Positions 8,306-16,430 of a stretch of DNA of 64,000 nt are shown in pieces. Source of the DNA: an uncultured Oscillospiraceae bacterium (lineage in GTDB: Bacteria > Bacillota > Clostridia > Oscillospirales > Oscillospiraceae); contig CALWXJ010000008.1 of the NCBI GenBank assembly GCA_944385475.1, forward strand, positions 1 to 64,000, in the 5' to 3' direction. Position numbers and translations under genes: made by a program. Every line of letters starts with the position of its first letter. The stretch's first letter is position 1. The notes under the pieces were generated by a model, which had not been told where the DNA came from, made no database searches, and was given only the letters and a program-made list of their open reading frames with translations.

Positions 8306-9226
8306 ATGAAAGATTTAAAAGACACCTGCCGCATCGCCGTGGTACAGTCCGCCCCGGTGATGTTTGACAAGGACGCCAGCACCCAGAAGGCGGTGGAGCT
8401 CATCGCCCAGGCCGCAGAAGGCGGCGCAGAGCTGATCGTGTTTCCTGAGCTGATCATCCCCTGCTATCCCTACGGTATGACCTTCGGCTTTACCGTGGGC
8501 AGCCGCGGCCCGGAGGGACGGCTGGATTGGAAGCGCTATTATGATAATTCCATCCTGGTGCCCGGCCCGGAGACGCAGCGCCTGGCCCAGGCCGCCAAAG
8601 CCGCCGGCGCCTATGTCAGCATCGGCGTTTCCGAGCGGGTGGAAAATACTGCCACCCTATACAATTCCAACCTCATTTTCTCCCCGGCGGGGGAGCTGGT
8701 GAGCGTCCACCGCAAACTTAAGCCCACCGGGGCGGAGCGGTTGGTCTGGGGCGATGCCCAGGACCATTATTTCCCTGTGGTGGATACGCCCTGGGGCCCC
8801 ATGGGCAGCATGATCTGCTGGGAGAGCTATATGCCCCTGGCCCGGGTGGCGCTGTATGAAAAAGGCGTGACGCTGTACCTCTCCCCCAATACCAACGATA
8901 ACCCCGAATGGCAGGATACCATCAAGCATATTGCCATTGAGGGCCATTGCTACTTTATCAACTGCGACATGTACTTCACCCGGGGTATGTATCCCAAGGA
9001 CCTTCATTGCCCGGAGGAGATCGGCCGGTTGAACGACATCGTCTGCCGGGGCGGCAGCTGCGTGGTGGATCCCTACGGGCACTATGTGGTGGAGCCCGTG
9101 TGGGACAAGGAGGAGATCCTCTTTGCTGACCTTGACATGCAGAAGGTGCCTGCCAGCCGCATGGAGTTCGATGCCTGCGGCCACTACGCCCGGCCTGATG
9201 TGCTGGAGCTGCGGGTCCACGAATGA
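8306..9226 (+). CDS. Nitrilase-superfamily C-N hydrolase
   Basis: A 306-residue enzyme of the nitrilase branch, predicted to hydrolyse nitriles or a related carbon-nitrogen substrate. The Glu-Lys-Cys triad is present: Glu48 in FPELIIP, Lys137 in HRKLKPT and Cys171 in MICWESYMP. The CWE-S-M context and length match aliphatic or aromatic nitrilases rather than Nit/omega-amidases or NAD synthetases. The natural substrate cannot be read from the sequence. It has its own promoter. The zinc-ribbon membrane protein and mtnN downstream may be co-transcribed. Confidence 0.88.
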   Translation: MKDLKDTCRIAVVQSAPVMFDKDASTQKAVELIAQAAEGGAELIVFPELIIPCYPYGMTFGFTVGSRGPEGRLDWKRYYDNSILVPGPETQRLAQAAKAAGAYVSIGVSERVENTATLYNSNLIFSPAGELVSVHRKLKPTGAERLVWGDAQDHYFPVVDTPWGPMGSMICWESYMPLARVALYEKGVTLYLSPNTNDNPEWQDTIKHIAIEGHCYFINCDMYFTRGMYPKDLHCPEEIGRLNDIVCRGGSCVVDPYGHYVVEPVWDKEEILFADLDMQKVPASRMEFDACGHYARPDVLELRVHE

Positions 9227-9329
9227 TGGAAATGGGGCGGCTTTCTGAGAGGGAGCCGCCCCTCTGCGTTTGGTGCCCTTCTTGAAGGGCACCCCTTGAG
9301 GACGGAGACAGGAGCACAAGGAGGTATCT

Positions 9330-9731
9330 ATGAAAAGCATCAAACCCGGCCGGGGTCCTTCGGCCATGGGGGCCGTGGGCGCTGTGGTGGGAGTGGGCTT
9401 CGGCATTCTCTGGACAGCTATGGCGGTTTCCATGGGCGCACCGATCTTCTTTCCGCTTTTTGGCATTTTGTTTATCGGTATGGGCATCGCCCAGGCAGTG
9501 TACCATTTCAAAAACGCCACGGGGAAAAACCGTTACTCCGCCTTTGACATCACGGAGGAGGGTGAGGAGCCGGATCCGTTGAACCAGTATTTTGGACAGG
9601 GGGAAACCCAGGCTCCTTCCCCGGAGGAGGGGGAGATCCGTTTTTGCCCCTACTGCGGCGCCAAGCTCCAGGGGGAGAACTTCGCCTTTTGCCCCCAGTG
9701 CGGGCAGGAACTGCCGGAAAAGAGGGACTGA
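9330..9731 (+). CDS. Small membrane protein with C-terminal zinc ribbon
   Basis: A 133-residue protein with a Gly/Ala-rich transmembrane segment (about 14-33), a second one (about 35-54), an acidic linker and a C-terminal zinc ribbon made of CPYCG and CPQCG (about 106-125). The zinc-ribbon class is common in clostridial membrane proteins of unknown function. AGGAGG precedes the ATG. mtnN starts 12 nt downstream, so the two are probably translated from one transcript. I do not assign a role. Confidence 0.75.
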   Translation: MKSIKPGRGPSAMGAVGAVVGVGFGILWTAMAVSMGAPIFFPLFGILFIGMGIAQAVYHFKNATGKNRYSAFDITEEGEEPDPLNQYFGQGETQAPSPEEGEIRFCPYCGAKLQGENFAFCPQCGQELPEKRD

Positions 9732-9743
9732 GGAGGAGACAGC

Positions 9744-10436
9744 ATGAGAATTGGATTGCAGTTTGCCATGCCGGCGGAGCTCAACGCTCTGCCGGGGATC
9801 CGGGACCAGCGGCCCTTTGAAACAGTCTCCGGGGTGGGATTTTACCAGCTTGCTCCTCAGATCCTGGCCTGCGCCGGGGGTGTGAGCAAGGTCAACGCCG
9901 CCATGGCGGCGGAGATCCTCTGTTTGAAGTACGATGTGGATGTGATCGTCAATGCCGGCGTGGCAGGCTGCCTGACAGATCTGCCCGCCGGGGCGGTGGT
10001 GGTGGCGGACGAGCTGGTGCAGCACGACGTGGACACTTCCGCGGTGGGAGATCCGGTGGGCCTGGTGTCCACCGTCAACCGGGTGACCTTCCCCACGTTT
10101 GAACCGCAGCGGTGCAAGGAGCTTTTGCGCCAGTTGGGGGTGGAGGCGGTCACCGGCCGGGTGGCCACGGGGGATTGGTTTGCCACCCGCTGCCCCCGGT
10201 CGGAGTGGATCCGGGATACTTTCGCCCCCCTGCTGATCGAGCAGGAGGCCTGTGCCATTGCCCAGGTCTGCCTGCGCAACGACGTGGGATTTGCGGCCAT
10301 CAAAACGGTTTCCGACCATATTTTCGGCGACAATCAATCCCAGGAGTATTTTGATTTCCAGCGTGCCATGGAGCGCCTGGGGAGCTTTTTGCTGCCCTTT
10401 GCCCGGCAGCTCCGGGATGGAGGGATCCCCCGCTGA
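9744..10436 (+). CDS. mtnN: 5'-methylthioadenosine/S-adenosylhomocysteine nucleosidase
   Basis: It cleaves the glycosidic bond of methylthioadenosine and S-adenosylhomocysteine, by-products of SAM use (metK lies at 55950-57143). The protein has 230 residues. Glu12 in AMPAE, the NAGVAG nucleoside-binding loop, the VQHDVD strand and the catalytic Asp in TVSDH all match MTA/SAH nucleosidases. The ribose-binding segment, usually VEMEGAA, reads IEQEACA here: both glutamates are kept and the intervening Met is Gln. A different nucleoside substrate within the PNP/UDP superfamily remains possible. Confidence 0.8.
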   Translation: MRIGLQFAMPAELNALPGIRDQRPFETVSGVGFYQLAPQILACAGGVSKVNAAMAAEILCLKYDVDVIVNAGVAGCLTDLPAGAVVVADELVQHDVDTSAVGDPVGLVSTVNRVTFPTFEPQRCKELLRQLGVEAVTGRVATGDWFATRCPRSEWIRDTFAPLLIEQEACAIAQVCLRNDVGFAAIKTVSDHIFGDNQSQEYFDFQRAMERLGSFLLPFARQLRDGGIPR

Positions 10437-10526
10437 CAGAGGCGGCTGTGAGCTTGGTCTTTTGGAGATATACGGGGAGATTTTTTCGTAAAAGGGGGAG
10501 AAAGCGGCTCTTTTTGTGAAAAAGAG

Positions 10527-10555
10527 TTGACAATTCCGCGCTTCACTGCTATACT
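10527..10555 (+). promoter_or_regulatory. Sigma-A promoter and leader of the rplU operon
   Basis: TTGACA (10527-10532) and TATACT (10550-10555) have a 17-base spacer with extended TGC. The leader of about 90 nt is GC-rich and structured (self-complementary GGCC blocks at about 10590-10612), the position of the Firmicutes L21 autoregulatory leader. I cannot confirm that motif by eye. Confidence 0.75.
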
Positions 10556-10653
10556 TTATAAGCCGCTTTGAATGGGCAGAAAAGCGCCTTTGGCCGATGG
10601 CCTCAGGGCCGCCCCCGACAGCGAGCCCGTAATGAAGGAGTTGAAATCAAAGA

Positions 10654-10965
10654 ATGAACGCGATTATCATGACCGGCGGCAAGCAGTACAAGGTTGCCGA
10701 GGGCGACGTGGTCTACATTGAAAAGCTGGACCAGGAAGCCGGCGAGACGGTGAAGTTCGACCAGGTTCTGGCGGTGGTGGACGGTGAGAAGGCCACCTTC
10801 GGCACTCCCGTGGTGGAGGGCGCCTGTGTGGAGGCCAAGATCGTCAAGAACGGCAAGGGCAAGAAGATCCGCATCTTCAAGTACAATCCCAAGAAGGGCT
10901 ATCGGAAGCGTCAGGGTCACCGTCAGCCTTACACCAAGGTGGAGATCTCCAAGATCTCTGTGTGA
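10654..10965 (+). CDS. rplU: 50S ribosomal protein L21
   Basis: A large-subunit ribosomal protein of 103 residues, the standard length. The signature MTGGKQYKV at the N-terminus and the basic C-terminal block [15 protein letters not shown] are diagnostic. It heads the conserved rplU-prp-rpmA operon; its TGA overlaps the GTG start of prp, suggesting translational coupling. Confidence 0.98.
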   Translation: MNAIIMTGGKQYKVAEGDVVYIEKLDQEAGETVKFDQVLAVVDGEKATFGTPVVEGACVEAKIVKNGKGKKIRIFKYNPKKGYRKRQGHRQPYTKVEISKISV

Positions 10966-11300
10966 GGATGACCACCATTACCTTCCGCATGGAGGGGGAC
11001 CGGATCACCGGCTTTGATGCCAAGGGCCACAGCGGATACGCTCCAGAGGGAGCGGATATCGTCTGCGCGGCTGTCACCAGCGCTATCCGCCTGGTGGAAG
11101 CCACGGTGAACGATGTTCTGGGTCTGGCGGCGGCGGTGAAGGTCCGGGAGAGGGACGCATCCATTTCCCTGCGTTTGCCCGGGGCGTTGGGCCCCACGGC
11201 AGAGAGCGCCTGCCAGGCGCTGATGGCGGGGTTGATGGTGTACTTTTCCCAGCTCCATGATGAATATCCCCAACACATTGAAGTTTTGGAGGAAGATTGA
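10962..11300 (+). CDS. prp: Ribosomal-processing cysteine protease Prp
   Basis: Prp removes the N-terminal extension of ribosomal protein L27 before ribosome assembly in Firmicutes. The catalytic pair is visible: His in AKGHSGYA and Cys in ADIVCAAV, spaced as in the YsxB/DUF464 family. The start is either GTG at 10962, overlapping the rplU stop, or ATG at 10968. It is flanked by rplU and its substrate gene rpmA. Confidence 0.93.
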   Translation: MRMTTITFRMEGDRITGFDAKGHSGYAPEGADIVCAAVTSAIRLVEATVNDVLGLAAAVKVRERDASISLRLPGALGPTAESACQALMAGLMVYFSQLHDEYPQHIEVLEED

Positions 11301-11345
11301 TTCCTCCCCATCTAAATACTCTATATAGAAAGGATGGTCCCCAAC

Positions 11346-11627
11346 ATGATTTGCATTGGTCTTCAGTTCTTCGCCCACAAAAAGGGCGGCGGCTCCACCA
11401 AGAACGGCCGCGACTCCAACGCCAAGCGTCTGGGATTGAAGCGGGCCGACGGGCAGTTTGTCAAGGCCGGCAATATCCTGGTGCGCCAGCGGGGCAGCCA
11501 CATCCATGCCGGCACCAACGTGGGCATGGGCAGTGACGATACCCTCTTTGCCAAGGCCGACGGTGTGCTGCGTTTTGAGCGTTTGGGCAAGGACCGCAAG
11601 CAGGCTTGCGTCTATACCCAGGAATAA
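11346..11627 (+). CDS. rpmA: 50S ribosomal protein L27 with Prp-cleaved N-terminus
   Basis: A large-subunit protein near the peptidyl-transferase centre (93 residues). The core begins [15 protein letters not shown]. It is preceded by the nine-residue extension MICIGLQFF, whose LQFF/AHKK junction is the known Prp processing site. ATG at 11346 fits the AAAGGA site; the upstream in-frame ATG at 11334 sits directly on that site and is unlikely. Confidence 0.97.
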   Translation: MICIGLQFFAHKKGGGSTKNGRDSNAKRLGLKRADGQFVKAGNILVRQRGSHIHAGTNVGMGSDDTLFAKADGVLRFERLGKDRKQACVYTQE

Positions 11628-11631
11628 GATG

Positions 11632-11665
11632 AAAAAAGACCCCGGCCTGGCCGGGGTCTTTTTTT
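11632..11665 (+). terminator. Intrinsic terminator after rpmA
   Basis: The hairpin GACCCCGGCC / GGCCGGGGTC is flanked by an A-run and a T7 run. Confidence 0.9.
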
Positions 11666-11666
11666 G

Positions 11667-11696
11667 TTGTATTTCCTCTGGTGGCTGTGGTACAAT
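11667..11696 (+). promoter_or_regulatory. Probable sigma-A promoter of greA
   Basis: TTGTAT and TACAAT are 18 bases apart, with TGTGG just before the -10. Confidence 0.5.
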
Positions 11697-11762
11697 GCAG
11701 CAGATGAGAACATGGACGCCCCATGCTCTGGGGGCGTATTTTGAAACTGGCGGTGAGGGGTC

Positions 11763-12266
11763 ATGTACGACGAACTGACACAGGTGGATATCAAAAAGAT
11801 GCAGGAGGAGATCGATTACCGGGTGCGGGTGCTGCGGCCGCAGCTGATCGAAGAAGTGCAGACCACCCGGGCCTTTGGGGATCTCAGTGAAAATTACGAG
11901 TATAAGTGTGCCAAGCAGGCAAAAAACCGCAATGAAAGCCGGATCCGCTATCTGGAGCGGATGATCCGCACCGCTAAGGTCATCGCGGTGGAGGGGGCGG
12001 CGGATACCGTGGGCCTTTTTGACCGGGTGACCCTCTATCATGAGATGGCCCAGAAGGAGATGACCATCCGCATTGTCACCACGCTGCGCCAGGACGCCCT
12101 GAAGGGCCTGGTGAGCAAGGAGTCCCCTGTGGGCCAGGCCCTGATGGGGAAAAAGGCGGGAGACCGGGTGGAGGTGGTGGTGAGTCCGCAGATGCGCTAT
12201 TTCGTGCAGATCCGCTCCATTGAAAAGGGACAGGACGATGAGAGCCTGGATATCAGCGCCTATTGA
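11763..12266 (+). CDS. greA: Transcription elongation factor GreA-type
   Basis: It stimulates RNA cleavage by backtracked RNA polymerase. The 167-residue protein has an N-terminal coiled coil with FGDLSENYEY at its tip, carrying the acidic residues that act in the secondary channel. The C-terminal FKBP-like domain has the hallmark SPVGQALMGKKAGD. A GAGGGG site precedes ATG. rsmD follows 12 nt downstream. GreB-type assignment is less likely because Firmicutes normally carry GreA. Confidence 0.92.
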   Translation: MYDELTQVDIKKMQEEIDYRVRVLRPQLIEEVQTTRAFGDLSENYEYKCAKQAKNRNESRIRYLERMIRTAKVIAVEGAADTVGLFDRVTLYHEMAQKEMTIRIVTTLRQDALKGLVSKESPVGQALMGKKAGDRVEVVVSPQMRYFVQIRSIEKGQDDESLDISAY

Positions 12267-12278
12267 GGAGGAAGAGCC

Positions 12279-12854
12279 ATGCGTGTGATCACCGGAACGG
12301 CCAGAGGCCGCAGACTCAAGGAACTGGAGGGCATGCAGACCCGCCCCACCACGGACCGGGTAAAAGAGGGCATGTTCAACGTACTGCAATTCCAGATTGA
12401 AGGCCGCCGGGTTTTGGATCTGTTTGCCGGCACCGGGCAGCTGGGGATCGAGTGCCTCAGCCGGGGGGCGCAGAGCGCTGTGTTCGTGGAGCAGCGCCAG
12501 GATGCCCTGAAGCTCATCCGGGAAAATCTCCGCTGCACGGATCTTGCCCGGGGAGCCCGGGTGGTGGCGGGAGAGGCTCTGGCGTTTTTGGCCTCAGCGG
12601 GGAAGGGAAGCTTTGACCTGATCTTTCTGGATCCCCCCTATGCCACGGAACTGGAGGAGCAGGCCTTGGAGCGGATCGTGAGGTTTGACATTTTATCCCC
12701 GCATGGTATAATAGTTGCGGAACATCCGGCGGACAAGCATCTGCCGGTTTTGGAGCCGCCCTATCGGCTTGGCCGCACATACCGCTATGGAAAAATTGCC
12801 TTTACCACTTTTTCCCGGGAGGAAGAGCGGCAAAGCGGAGGAATGATCGTATGA
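12279..12854 (+). CDS. rsmD: 16S rRNA (guanine(966)-N2)-methyltransferase RsmD
   Basis: A SAM-dependent methyltransferase of 16S rRNA G966 (191 residues). Visible motifs are the N-terminal RVITGTARGRRL, RPTTDRVKEGMFN, the SAM-binding DLFAGTGQLGIE and the catalytic LDPPY. A strong GGAGGAAGA site precedes ATG. It overlaps coaD by the ATGA coupling arrangement, the usual rsmD-coaD pair. Confidence 0.95.
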   Translation: MRVITGTARGRRLKELEGMQTRPTTDRVKEGMFNVLQFQIEGRRVLDLFAGTGQLGIECLSRGAQSAVFVEQRQDALKLIRENLRCTDLARGARVVAGEALAFLASAGKGSFDLIFLDPPYATELEEQALERIVRFDILSPHGIIVAEHPADKHLPVLEPPYRLGRTYRYGKIAFTTFSREEERQSGGMIV

Positions 12855-13345
12855 GAACAGCCGTCTGCTCCGGCAGCTTTGACCCCATCACCCTGGGACA
12901 TTTGGATATCATCCGGCGGGCCGCCGCCTGCTTTGACTGGGTGTGGGTGTGTGTCAGCCCCAATGCGGAGAAGAAGAACCAGATGTTTACACCGGAACAA
13001 AAGCTGCGGCTGGTGCAGGCGGCTGTAGCGGATCTGCCCAATGTAAAGGCGGACCTCTATCCGGGTCTGCTGGCGGATTACGCCGTGGAGCATGGCGCCA
13101 AAGTGATTGTGCGGGGCATCCGCACCATGACGGACTATGACGCCGAGTGCCAGCTGGCCCGCATCAACCAGAGCATCCATCCGGAGCTGGAGACCATGCT
13201 CTTGCCTGCCAGCCCGGCCTACGAGCACTTCAGCTCCTCCATGGCCCGGGAGATGATTCGTTATGGTCAGCCTTTGGAAAAGTATCTGCCACAGGCTGTG
13301 ATCCCACTTATACATGCCATGACAGAACAAGGAAAGGGAGAATGA
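12851..13345 (+). CDS. coaD: Phosphopantetheine adenylyltransferase
   Basis: It forms dephospho-CoA from 4'-phosphopantetheine and ATP in coenzyme A synthesis. The 164 residues include GSFDP (8-12), the HxGH-type TLGH (14-17), RGIRTMTDYD and FSSSMAREM near the C-terminus. It is translationally coupled to rsmD and followed closely by a coiled-coil gene. Confidence 0.96.
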   Translation: MRTAVCSGSFDPITLGHLDIIRRAAACFDWVWVCVSPNAEKKNQMFTPEQKLRLVQAAVADLPNVKADLYPGLLADYAVEHGAKVIVRGIRTMTDYDAECQLARINQSIHPELETMLLPASPAYEHFSSSMAREMIRYGQPLEKYLPQAVIPLIHAMTEQGKGE

Positions 13346-13348
13346 CCA

Positions 13349-13879
13349 ATGGCCAACAATGATGTAAGCCGCCTTATCGATATGTTGTATGAACGGGTGG
13401 AAGACGCGCGCTCTCCCGCCCTGAAGCCCAATATGAGCATCGTGGACCGCGATGAGATGCTGGATCTTTTAGACGAGCTGCGGGGCCAGCTGCCTGTGGA
13501 GCTGAAGCGGGCGCAGGAGCTGCTGGCCGCCCGGGAGAAGTTCGTGGACGAGGCCAAGCGGGATGTGGACCGCATGATGCGCCAGGCGGAGCTGGACGCC
13601 AAGACCAAGATCTCCAACAGCGAGGTGCTGTACGCCGCCAAGGAGCAGGCCCGTCAGATCGTGGCCCGGGCGGAGGAGCGGGCCCGCCAGCTGTACCAGG
13701 TGGCCAATGAATACGCCGAAGACGCCCTGGCCAGAACGGAGGAGGCTGTCCAGGCCGCCTTGAGCGAGGTCAAGCAGTCCCGCACCCAGTTCCGCAGCGC
13801 CTCTGCCGCCAAGATGCAGGAGCAGCGGGACAAGCTGGATGGGAAGAACCCCCTTCGGGAAGAGAGTAATCAACAGTAA
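13349..13879 (+). CDS. Coiled-coil protein of unknown function
   Basis: A 176-residue, highly charged helical protein. After a short N-terminal segment, LLDELRGQLPVELKRAQELLAAREK starts a long heptad-like region rich in Ala, Arg, Glu and Gln (about 40-160), which ends in a Gln/Asn-rich tail. Such proteins downstream of coaD in clostridia are often labelled ATPase-like because the helix resembles F-type b-subunits, but there is no membrane anchor here. A DivIVA-like scaffold role is possible. It starts 3 nt after coaD and is the last gene before a strong hairpin. Confidence 0.7.
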   Translation: MANNDVSRLIDMLYERVEDARSPALKPNMSIVDRDEMLDLLDELRGQLPVELKRAQELLAAREKFVDEAKRDVDRMMRQAELDAKTKISNSEVLYAAKEQARQIVARAEERARQLYQVANEYAEDALARTEEAVQAALSEVKQSRTQFRSASAAKMQEQRDKLDGKNPLREESNQQ

Positions 13880-13966
13880 CAAAACGGAGTTAAGAAATTC
13901 GTAAAAAATAACGAAAACTTTTCTGTAATATTGGAACACTGAACTACATTTAGACATTATTTTTAT

Positions 13967-14017
13967 AAAGGAGAGCCTTTGACACAAGATGTTGTGTCAA
14001 AGGCTCTCCTTTGTTTT
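13967..14017 (+). terminator. Perfect 21-bp hairpin with T-rich tail
   Basis: Bases 13967-13987 pair perfectly with 13992-14012 around a GATG loop, and GTTTT follows. It is much longer than the other terminators in this window. Confidence 0.8.
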
Positions 14018-14030
14018 ACGTCAACCAACA

Positions 14031-14047
14031 GGCGGGAGTCGAACGGG
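14031..14047 (-). other. T-arm-like remnant of a tRNA or tmRNA 3' end
   Basis: The minus strand reads CCCGTTCGACTCCCGCC, matching the T-loop and 3' T-stem of tRNAs and especially tmRNA. The 5' T-stem strand does not pair, and no acceptor or tag region accompanies it, so it is not a functional gene. It lies in the 368-nt gap before mraZ. That gap otherwise contains the large hairpin and the mraZ promoter. Confidence 0.3.
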
Positions 14048-14125
14048 CGTTTTATTTTGGAGGATTTTGGGTGCATTTGGGCTGAAATCCCTCTGTTTTC
14101 AAGGGTTTGCGTCGGAAAAAAATTC

Positions 14126-14154
14126 TTGCAATCCACCCCCGATTCGCTTATACT
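14126..14154 (+). promoter_or_regulatory. Sigma-A promoter of the dcw operon
   Basis: TTGCAA (14126-14131) and TATACT (14149-14154) have a 17-base spacer. Confidence 0.75.
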
Positions 14155-14160
14155 CAAAGT

Positions 14161-14190
14161 ACGTGGTGGGGAAAAGTGGGTAATTTGGCC
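14161..14190 (+). promoter_or_regulatory. Putative MraZ operator repeats
   Basis: Directly after the -10, TGGGG, TGGGT and TTGGC recur at roughly ten-base intervals. This is the arrangement of MraZ-binding GTGGG repeats through which MraZ represses its own operon. Confidence 0.6.
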
Positions 14191-14247
14191 ATAAAAGTGC
14201 CATAATATCCCATACAATCCCAAAATGGGGGGAAAGGGGGCACGCCT

Positions 14248-14691
14248 GTGGCCGGGCTGTTGGGAAAATCGAATAACAGCATTGACGCCAAGGGACGCCT
14301 GGTCATCCCCTCCAACATGCGGGAGGCCCTGGGAGATACGTTTTATATCACCATCGGCACCCAGCACTGCCTCACCATTTATCCCCAGTCCAAGTGGGAT
14401 CAGATCTCTGAGGATATGGACGCGCTGCCCTATTCCGAGGCCCGGGCGCTGACGCTGCTCTATGCCAATGCCGTCCAGTGTGAGCCGGACGGCCAGGGGC
14501 GGGTGCTGATCCCCGCCAATCTGCGCTCCTATGCGGGATTGAAGAAGACGGTCACCATCGTGGGACTGAACAATTTCGCTGAGATCTGGGATGAAAGCGC
14601 CTGGACGCGGCGAGAGCGGGAGATGCTGGAGGGCGGCGACATGGAAGCCGCTATGGATGCCCTGGCCCGTGTGCGCCGGGGCCGTGGGTGA
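14248..14691 (+). CDS. mraZ: Transcriptional regulator MraZ
   Basis: A 147-residue AbrB-fold protein that binds the dcw promoter. It shows two SpoVT/AbrB-like repeats: [14 protein letters not shown] (about 12-25) and [14 protein letters not shown] (about 80-93). The start is GTG at 14248 after GAAAGGGGG. It is the first gene of the division cluster and lies 6 nt before rsmH. Self-repression through the repeats at 14161-14190 is inferred. Confidence 0.95.
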   Translation: MAGLLGKSNNSIDAKGRLVIPSNMREALGDTFYITIGTQHCLTIYPQSKWDQISEDMDALPYSEARALTLLYANAVQCEPDGQGRVLIPANLRSYAGLKKTVTIVGLNNFAEIWDESAWTRREREMLEGGDMEAAMDALARVRRGRG

Positions 14692-14697
14692 GGACTT

Positions 14698-15630
14698 ATG
14701 GAGTACACCCATAAACCGGTATTGCTGCAAGAGTGCATAGAGGCTCTTTGCATCCGGCCGGAAGGGACGTATGTGGACGGTACGCTGGGGCGGGCCGGCC
14801 ATTCCCGGGAGATTGCCCGGCGCCTTACAACGGGCCGCCTGATCTGTATTGACCGGGACAGCGCCGCCATTGAAGCGGCGGCGGAAAGGCTGGCCCCTTT
14901 TCGGGATCGGGTAGAGCTGATCCGGGGGAATTTTCAGGATCTGCCGGCGCTGCTGCAAAGCGCCGGAGTGGACAAGGCCGATGGGATGCTGTTTGACCTG
15001 GGGGTCTCCTCGCCGCAGCTGGACGATGCCTCCCGGGGGTTTTCCTACATGCACGATGCCCCGCTGGATATGCGCATGGACACCTCCCAGGCGCTGAGCG
15101 CCGCGGACGTGGTAAATACATGGAGCTATGAAGAGCTGCGCAGGATCCTTTTTGAGTATGGGGAGGAGCGATATGCCGGCCCCATCGCAAAGGCCATTGT
15201 GCGCCAGCGGCAGCAAAAGCCTGTGTCCACCACCTTGGAGTTGGTGGAGATCATCCGGGGGGCCATGCCGGCGGCGGCCCTGCGGGAAAAACAGCACCCC
15301 GCCAAACGCAGCTTTCAGGCCATCCGCATTGCGGTGAATGGAGAGCTGGAGGCATTGGAACCCATGCTGCGAGGCGCTGTGGAGCATCTGCGGCCCGGCG
15401 GACGCTTGGCGGTGATCACCTTCCACTCCCTGGAGGACCGCCTGGTGAAAAAGACCTTTGCAGATCTTGCCAAGGGCTGCACCTGCCCGCCGGAATTTCC
15501 GGTGTGTGTTTGTGGAAAGAAGCCCATCATTCGTCTTGTCAACCGCAAACCCATTGTCAGCGGCGAAGCGGAACTGGAGGAGAATCCTCGAGCCAGAAGC
15601 GCCAAGCTGCGGGTTGCGGAAAAAGTGTGA
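14698..15630 (+). CDS. rsmH: 16S rRNA (cytosine(1402)-N4)-methyltransferase RsmH
   Basis: It methylates C1402 in the ribosomal P site. The 310-residue protein starts YTHKPVLLQECIEAL and carries the MraW hallmarks DGTLGRAGHS, DLGVSSPQLD, GFSYMHDAPLDMRMD, KRSFQAIRI and FHSLEDRLVK. It sits between mraZ and ftsL as in most bacteria. Confidence 0.97.
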   Translation: MEYTHKPVLLQECIEALCIRPEGTYVDGTLGRAGHSREIARRLTTGRLICIDRDSAAIEAAAERLAPFRDRVELIRGNFQDLPALLQSAGVDKADGMLFDLGVSSPQLDDASRGFSYMHDAPLDMRMDTSQALSAADVVNTWSYEELRRILFEYGEERYAGPIAKAIVRQRQQKPVSTTLELVEIIRGAMPAAALREKQHPAKRSFQAIRIAVNGELEALEPMLRGAVEHLRPGGRLAVITFHSLEDRLVKKTFADLAKGCTCPPEFPVCVCGKKPIIRLVNRKPIVSGEAELEENPRARSAKLRVAEKV

Positions 15631-15690
15631 CGGATTCGCCTGAGAGGACAAGCCTTTAGGGCGGTTGTGTGAAAATGAGGAGGAGTAGGA

Positions 15691-16254
15691 ATGACATCAG
15701 CTGCGCGAGACCTGCGCTATGGACGGGGCTATCCCGCTGTGGACGGCAGCCTGGCCTATGATCTGGACTGGGCGGTACGGGAGCGGGAGCTGCGCCATGC
15801 CGGAGAGGCGACCCGCCCTGCGGAAAAGACCCGTCAAGAACCCAAGGTCCGCTCTGTGGAGCAGGTGCAGGTCCGTCAGCGCCAGCACGTGTCCTTGCTG
15901 AGCGTCACCGGAGCAGGTGTGGTGATCGTGATGATGGTGATGATTCTCATGGGCTATATTCAGCTGACGGTCCTCTCCAGTGACACCGTGGCCCTGAAGG
16001 AGCAGCTGTCCGCCCTGGAGACGGAGAATGTCACCCTCACCGCCCAGTATGAGCGGATGTTCGATATGGCCACAGTGAAGGAAGTGGCCAGCGCCGCCGG
16101 TATGTCCAAGCCCGGCAGCAGCCAGATCTACTATCTGGACCTCTCCGGTGAGGACAGCGCGGTGGTCTACCAGCAGGAAGACCCCAGCCTTTTGGGCCAG
16201 CTGCTGGCGCAGCTGCACCACGGGGTGTACGCTGTGGTGGAATATTTCAACTGA
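15691..16254 (+). CDS. ftsL: FtsL/DivIC-like cell division protein
   Basis: A 187-residue bitopic membrane protein in the ftsL position. A charged cytoplasmic N-terminus (about 1-70) precedes one transmembrane helix (VVIVMMVMILMGYIQL, about 77-95). The short leucine-zipper-like segment LKEQLSALETENVTLTAQY follows, then an MATVKEVAS block typical of FtsL. The N-terminus is longer than in Bacillus FtsL. The protein is expected to join the DivIB/DivIC septal complex with FtsQ. AGGAGGAG precedes ATG. Confidence 0.8.
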   Translation: MTSAARDLRYGRGYPAVDGSLAYDLDWAVRERELRHAGEATRPAEKTRQEPKVRSVEQVQVRQRQHVSLLSVTGAGVVIVMMVMILMGYIQLTVLSSDTVALKEQLSALETENVTLTAQYERMFDMATVKEVASAAGMSKPGSSQIYYLDLSGEDSAVVYQQEDPSLLGQLLAQLHHGVYAVVEYFN

Positions 16255-16430
16255 CAGACGCACTATACTGCTGTACCGGCAGAATTGCGGCTGCCGCGGC
16301 AGGGAAGAAGGGATCCCGCCGGGAAAAAGGCGGCGGCAGGCCGCCGGTATGACTGTCACAGAGGGGAGTGGGAAGATGACGTCTTCTTGCTCCCCCGTTT
16401 CCGTAAGGCGCCTTGCAAGGAGGAACATAC

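Noticed and set aside
10929..12389. Long minus-strand reading frame across prp, rpmA and greA
   Set aside because: It runs antisense to three clearly identified genes and their terminator and has no recognisable domain.
13963..15651. Long minus-strand reading frame across mraZ and rsmH
   Set aside because: It is antisense to conserved genes and would pass through the mraZ promoter and a large hairpin.
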